Source: Periplaneta americana (taxonomy: Eukaryota > Arthropoda > Insecta > Blattodea > Blattidae). From it: a stretch of DNA of 64,000 bases. The notes below the pieces were generated by a model. That model searched no databases. It saw only the letters and a list, made by a program, of their open reading frames with translations, and had not been told where the DNA came from. This document shows positions 59,395-64,000 of this stretch, in pieces. The stretch lies in NCBI RefSeq assembly GCF_040183065.1, contig NC_091120.1, positions 71,946,708 to 72,010,707 of the forward strand. Reading direction: 5' to 3'. The number at the start of each line of letters is the position of its first letter. Position 1 is the first letter of the stretch. A program made the translations under genes and the position numbers.

Positions 59395-59846
59395 CATAGT
59401 TACAAATGGCTTTTAGAGAATCCGGAGCTTCATTGCTGCACTCACATAAGCCCACCATCAGTCCCTATCCTAAGCAAGATTAATCCAGTCCCTACCATCA
59501 TATCCCACCTCCCTCAAATCCATTTTAATATTATCCTCCCATCTATGTCTCGGCTTCCCCAAAGGTCTTCTTCCTCAGATCTCCCGAATAACACTGTATA
59601 TGCATTTCTGGATTCGCCCATACGTGCTACATGCCCTGCCCATCTCAAACGTCTGGATTTAATGTTCCTAATTACATTAGATGACGAATACAATGCGAGC
59701 AGTTCTGCGTTGTATAACTTTCTCCGTTCTCCTGTAACTTTAGCTCTCTTAGTTCCAAATATTTTCCCAAGCACCTTATTCTCGAACACTCTTAACTTCT
59801 GTTCCTCTCTCAAAGTGAGAGTCCAAGTTTCACAACCATACATTGT
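59395..59846 (-). mobile_element. LINE 3' end, GHVARMG family, opposite orientation
   Basis: The minus-strand frame 59843-59514 reads YGCETWTLTLREEQKLRVFE, GKIFGTKRAKVTGERRKLYN and RRLRWAGHVARMGESRNAY. It is tail-to-tail with 58626-59310, forming a ~450-bp inverted repeat around the microsatellite. Confidence 0.85.

Positions 59847-59914
<68 letters not shown>
59847..59914. repeat. (AAT)n microsatellite
   Basis: Pure array at the 5' boundary of the minus-strand LINE fragment. Confidence 0.95.
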
Positions 59915-59917
<3 letters not shown>

Positions 59918-59956
59918 ATATTGTATAATCGGTAAGTACTTCTGTTATTCTGTGTA

Positions 59957-60030
<74 letters not shown>

Positions 60031-60336
60031 GGTGGTGGTGGGGAAATGGCACATGAGCTAAATATTCATGTTAATGTAGGAGAGCAGAAGTCATAGACTA
60101 ATTGCGAGTGAAGTCCTCATTATGCAGGGAAATTGGAGGTCTCATAACCACAAACTGATCGTAACACACAGACTGCAGTGACCTGTTTGCGATACGGCCT
60201 GTCCCTTGGACACGTAATGTAATGTAATGTAATGTAATGTAATGTGTGTGTGAGTCTAATGCTTAGCCACTTCACTTGCGTGATTAATGTAATATAATAT
60301 GAAGTGGATGATGATGATGAGAATGATAATAATGAT

Positions 60337-60389
<53 letters not shown>

Positions 60390-60432
60390 TACACAGAATA
60401 ACAGAAGTACTTACCGATTATACAATATGTAT
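59915..60432. repeat. Perfect inverted repeat with 300-bp spacer
   Basis: ATACATATTGTATAATCGGT-AAGTACTTCTGTTATTCTGT-GTATTG plus (TTA)n at 59915-60030 is mirrored without mismatch by (TAA)n-CAATACACAGAATAACAGAA... to TATGTAT at about 60333-60432. The spacer holds a GGTGGTGG run and (TAATG)n at 60217-60245. It could be a MITE, an inverted duplication or a fold-back assembly artefact. Confidence 0.8.
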
Positions 60433-60902
60433 GGGTTCAGAAGGCTTCCAGGACGATAAGTTCACAGCAGTAGGCCCTACATCAATCAGACAATTTGTCC
60501 ACTATCTCACGTCCACAGCTATTTTGCCCAAGGAAATTAGTCCAGCAAACATTTCGTTCATCAATTAATTATTAATATTTCGGTCAAGAACTATTGTGTC
60601 CATAATCTTTTTCCCAATTTTTCTTTGTCCACTAGTTTCTATGCCAACTAAATATTTTGTCCTCGAATATTTTGTTCATTTTTGGGCAACAAGTACTTCC
60701 AATATGCAATTTAAAAAATAAGGGTTGCTATGGAAGTGGATTAATTAATTTGTAGCATAATAATGTTAATTTATATGCAAATATGTAGTTCACTGGTTCA
60801 GTATTAAATTTTGAAGTAAGTGAAAACATTTAAAATGAGATATGATAACAACCGTAAGAGGACGGGACATGCTAGTCCACAACAAAATTATACTTACCAC
60901 TT

Positions 60903-60905
<3 letters not shown>

Positions 60906-60945
<40 letters not shown>
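60906..60945. repeat. (ATT)n microsatellite
   Basis: Pure array of about 40 bp. Confidence 0.95.
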
Positions 60946-60946
<1 letters not shown>

Positions 60947-60997
60947 GTAGTAGTGGTAGTGGTATGGTAGTAATAGTGTATTAGTTTTAAACCATTT

Positions 60998-61232
60998 GAG
61001 CCGTTCAGAGCAGAAGTGGTGTAAGTCAAGAATGGGTAATGAGGGTTGAAGTAAACATTCTGTCAAATACAGCGCAAAGTAGTAATTAATATTCACTTTA
61101 TTTAAACTATTACTAGTCAGTGGATAGCAAGAAGGACATATTAATTGCTCCTTTCCGCTGTATTTTACAGAATTTTTACTTTAAACCTCATTAGCCAATT
61201 TTGACTTACACCACTTTTGCTCTGAACGGCTC
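60998..61232. mobile_element. MITE with ~90-bp TIRs and 4-bp TSD, copy 2
   Basis: Starts GAGCCGTTCAGAGCAGAAGT and ends with the complement, ...CTGAACGGCTC. ATTT lies on both sides (60994-60997, 61233-61236). The interior contains CAGTGGATAGC-AGAAGGACATATTAAT, as in copy 1 (45970-46205) in inverse orientation. Confidence 0.85.
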
Positions 61233-61490
61233 ATTTATGCAAATGGACATTCAGGAATATTGGACACTGGACGACACAATAAAATGGACAACTTAATATA
61301 GATAACAAAGCTACATGTAAGACATAATAAATATGGACCAAACTTTCAGAGGACAAAATAGCACAATGGACATTTAAACTGTGGACGGAATAATAGTGGA
61401 CATGAAACACCAGAGGACGAAAAAATATAATGGACAGCATATCAAAGGGACGTACAAAACTGTGGACGAAATATCCGTGGACATAGCGTC

Positions 61491-62572
61491 TGGGAACCTT
61501 CAGAATAAATGTCCCATAACAACATACATTTTCTATAATACGTAAAATAAGTTGTGCCGTGCCTTCTAAATTATCAATGTCCGAACAAAATGGCAAATTA
61601 CGACAAAAAAAAAAAAAATAATAATAATAATAATAATAATAATGGTATACATTTATATGCAAAAAATTGTTGCCCTATGTACTGGTAGTAGTGCTACAGA
61701 ATATCTTTTCCTTGTTCATATTTATTTTCCCAGTTAACAAAAAACTTGGAGTAGTGTAAATTACAAAAACATTCGAATTAAACTGATTTCTTGTGCGTCA
61801 TTGACATATATTTTATGAACACTTTTTTTTTTTTTTTTCAAATAATTCACCTTTGCAACATTCCATGTGAAGGAAGGAAAAATTTAGAGAGGACTGTAAT
61901 CTATGCTGCAATTGTGTATGCTGCTTTGGTTATGTTTATTACGTATTTTTAGCGTTCAAATACTGAGAAATCGCGAGGCAACCGTCTGTGAATATTCCGT
62001 GCATAAACTTACATAACCGTCTGGTGTAGAAGTATGAAAGCATTCGAAGCTCACCAAACCTTCCGTGACCGGATACAGACTGTGTAATAATGCAGACGGG
62101 ATAAAAGAATTTTTTATCGACAACTCTACAAAAAATTAATTCTCTTGTGTTTCACTCGTTAAAACTTCAAATGAGTGCGCATTGTTCATTCCAGAGTATG
62201 GTTGAGTCTGAATACTCTTACAGAATTAATTGGAGCTGAAGCAGGCAGCTGGCTTTGCTATAACATGAGCTCCTGAGTTGCCAAAAGCTTCAATGCGACC
62301 ACGAACACAATTCCAGTAGATGCGCTGTGAAGAGGAAGCTCTTATGATTCATAGAATACGTACTTCAAAGTCAAACCAAGGTTGCTTCTCCATTACAGTA
62401 TTGATATCCTGTGTGTAGAGTACGAAATTATACGTACGTAAAATGTAAAGATTTGTTAAAACACATTAATTACTGATTTTCAATTAGGGCTACATATAAG
62501 GAAGAAAAAAACAAAACAAAAAAAAGACAAAGAGTGTGTTGTTTGTCTTCGTTTTTTCGTCAGAAAATAACT
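61491..62572. other. Unannotated stretch
   Basis: An A-run and (AAT)n lie at 61605-61643 and a T-run at 61825-61840. Nothing else recognised. Confidence 0.35.
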
Positions 62573-62587
62573 AATTAACTGGGACAC

Positions 62588-63073
62588 TTAATTACTTATG
62601 GTTTTTAAGGAACCCGGAGATTCATTGCCGCCCTTACATAAGCCCACCACAGGTCCCTATCCTGAGCAAGATTAATCCAGTCCCTACAATCATATCCCAT
62701 CTCTCTCAAATCCATTTTAATATTATCCTCCCTTCTACGTCTCGACCTCACCAAAGGTCTTTTTCCCCTCTGGCCTTCCAACTAATAACTTACTCTATAT
62801 GCATTTCTGGATTCGCCCACATGTGCTACATGCATTATCCATCTCAAAAGTCTGGATTTAATGTTCCTAATTATGTCAGGTGAATAATACAACGTGTGCA
62901 GTTCTCCGTTATGTAACTTTCTCCATTTCTCCTGTAACTTCATCCCTCTTAGCCTCAAATATTTCCTAAGTACCTTATTCTCAAACACCCTTAACCTCTT
63001 TCCTCTCTCGAGGTGAGAGTCCAAGTTTCACAACCATACAGAACAATCGGTAATATAACTGTTTTATATATAG
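62588..63073 (-). mobile_element. LINE insertion, GHVARMG family, with 15-bp TSD
   Basis: AATTAACTGGGACAC is repeated perfectly at 62573-62587 and 63074-63088. Between them the minus strand encodes the family C-terminus in a partly broken frame (SHLERGKRLRVFENKVLRK, KLHNGELHTLYYSPDIIRN, HVAHVGESRNAY) and ends with the 3'-UTR CATAAGTAATTAA. A classic 5'-truncated target-primed insertion, 486 bp. Confidence 0.92.
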
Positions 63074-63204
63074 AATTAACTGGGACACACTTTCAAGAAA
63101 TGTGTACAAATACCACCTACACTCTTTGGTTCAGAAATGTGAAAGTCCGATATGACTAATATGTAAGGATGATTCACAATAAAACATAGTTTATGATATA
63201 CTGT

Positions 63205-64000
63205 AGGTACGATGCCCTTTATCACCCACTTTGTTCAAAATCTACGTTAAGTATTTAGTGAAGAACTGTTTTCAGAGCATGGAAGGGGTGATAGTAGAAG
63301 AAAGAAGAATAAAGTGCATAAGATATGGTGATGATATGGCGTTGTTAGCAGAAGAGTAGACGATACTAAGGGACATATTACTGGAGCTAAATGTCAGCTG
63401 TGAGCAATATGTGATGAAAATAAATGCAAACACGACGAAGATCATGGTTATCGGAAGAAATCTAAAAAGGTAAACTTGCGAATTCGGATTGAGGCAGCGG
63501 AATAAGTGGGCAGCTTCAAATACTTGGTTTATACTGTAAAGCCTTGGATTTTCTGAACAGACGCGTTGAGTAGTAATAGGCTATGAGATGCCGCCAGAAA
63601 GTCAAAAGGAGGTTAGGAATGGCAAAGGAAACTTTTAATAGAAAAAGGAGCAACTTCTGCGGTTCTCTGGAAAAAGTACTGAGGGAGAGACTAATGAAGT
63701 GCTTGTGTGGAGTGTGGCATTCTATTGAGCAGAAACACGGAAATTTCGACAAAGTGAAGAGATGCGACTAGAAGCATATGAAATGTGAATATGGAGAAGA
63801 ATGGAGCATGTGAAATGGAGAGACAGAATAAGAAATAAAGCTGCGTTAGAAAAAGTAGATGAAGATATAATAATGATGAAACTGATAAGAATAAAAAAGA
63901 AATTGACTGTGTCACTGAGAAACTGCCTACTGAAGAATGAACTGGAAGTAATGGTGAACGGAAGAAAAGTTCGGCGCAGAAAAATATGTCAGATATATAC
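63205..64000 (+). mobile_element. LINE reverse transcriptase fragment with YGDD box
   Basis: Pieces in order: CPLSPTLF-like start, NCFQSMEGVIVEERRIKC, IRYGDDMALLAEE (YGDD at 63324-63335; catalytic Asp pair), then a stop at 63357-63359, NVSCEQYVMKINANTTK, RRLGMAKETFNRKRSNFCG, RNCLLKNELEVMVNGRKVRR. It differs from the GHVARMG family. Stops and shifts make it inactive. It continues past the window end. Confidence 0.8.

Larger units (their letters stand above)
60487..61490. mobile_element. Candidate fold-back element built of spaced TTTGTCC/GGACAAA boxes
   Basis: The left part (60487-60680) carries TTTGTCC/CGTCC boxes: CAGACAATTTGTCCAC, CACGTCCACAG, TTTGTCCACTAG, TTTTGTCCTCG. The right part (61245-61490) carries many GGAC boxes on the plus strand, ending CTGTGGACGAAATATCCGTG-GACATAGCGTCTG. 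The outer ends are therefore inverted. Box spacing is irregular, about 15-25 bp. The interior hosts a microsatellite and the MITE at 60998. The TSD is not identified. Confidence 0.4.

Overview
This window looks like gene-poor, repeat-saturated nuclear DNA of an arthropod, most likely an insect. My best guess is a cockroach or termite (Blattodea). That guess rests on the style of the LINE and SINE families and on a nuclear copy of insect-type mitochondrial ND4 that reads correctly only in the invertebrate mitochondrial code. The species call is inference. I find no convincing intact host protein-coding gene. Nearly every long open frame is either a microsatellite or minisatellite translation or a decayed transposon. 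The sequence is AT-rich with many trinucleotide arrays. Layout: 0-6 kb holds decayed DDE transposases of the Tc1/mariner group on the minus strand, a 128/129-bp tandem repeat and an 836-bp transposon with ~170-bp terminal inverted repeats (TIRs). 6-7.4 kb holds an ND4 NUMT plus (TTA)n and (CATA)n arrays. 9-15 kb holds hAT-like and TA-flanked MITEs, a tRNA-derived SINE with target-site duplications (TSDs), and a MITE nested inside another MITE. 16-20.4 kb holds 3' ends of several LINEs, including an R2-like one, and two tRNA-SINE families. 20.4-29 kb is mostly unrecognised, with a CpG-rich block, a Penelope-like 3' end carrying a hammerhead-like motif, a LINE RT tail and a Tc1-like transposase relic. 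29.4-31 kb is a LINE 3' end that runs straight into a ~1.1-kb GC-rich (GGCA)-based array. 31.2-33.1 kb is a 46-bp tandem array followed by a TTAA-flanked piggyBac-like element with a hAT-like MITE nested inside it. 34-35.2 kb holds a DUF4817-type transposase fragment and a 572-bp fold-back element. 36.2-37.8 kb is a 28-unit, 57-bp minisatellite open on both strands. 41.5-42.5 kb is an exactly 1,000-bp TA-flanked transposon with a helix-turn-helix-like ORF. 43.4-44.2 kb is an internally deleted mariner. 44-56 kb holds SINEs, MITEs (one with its empty site alongside), LINE fragments and a duplicated block with a small ATG-GCG-GCT-CCG frame. 57-64 kb holds a LINE with a 300-bp (GATA/GACA)n tail, two LINE 3' ends placed tail-to-tail, a perfect inverted repeat, a fold-back-like element built from spaced TTTGTCC boxes, a LINE with a perfect 15-bp TSD, and an RT fragment with a YGDD box. 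Nothing here works as an operon or pathway. What the window records is successive transposition: class II elements identifiable by TSD length (TA, TTA, TTAA, 8 bp, 4 bp), 5'-truncated LINEs whose 3' ends abut simple-sequence arrays, and SINEs. All elements seen appear non-autonomous or inactivated.
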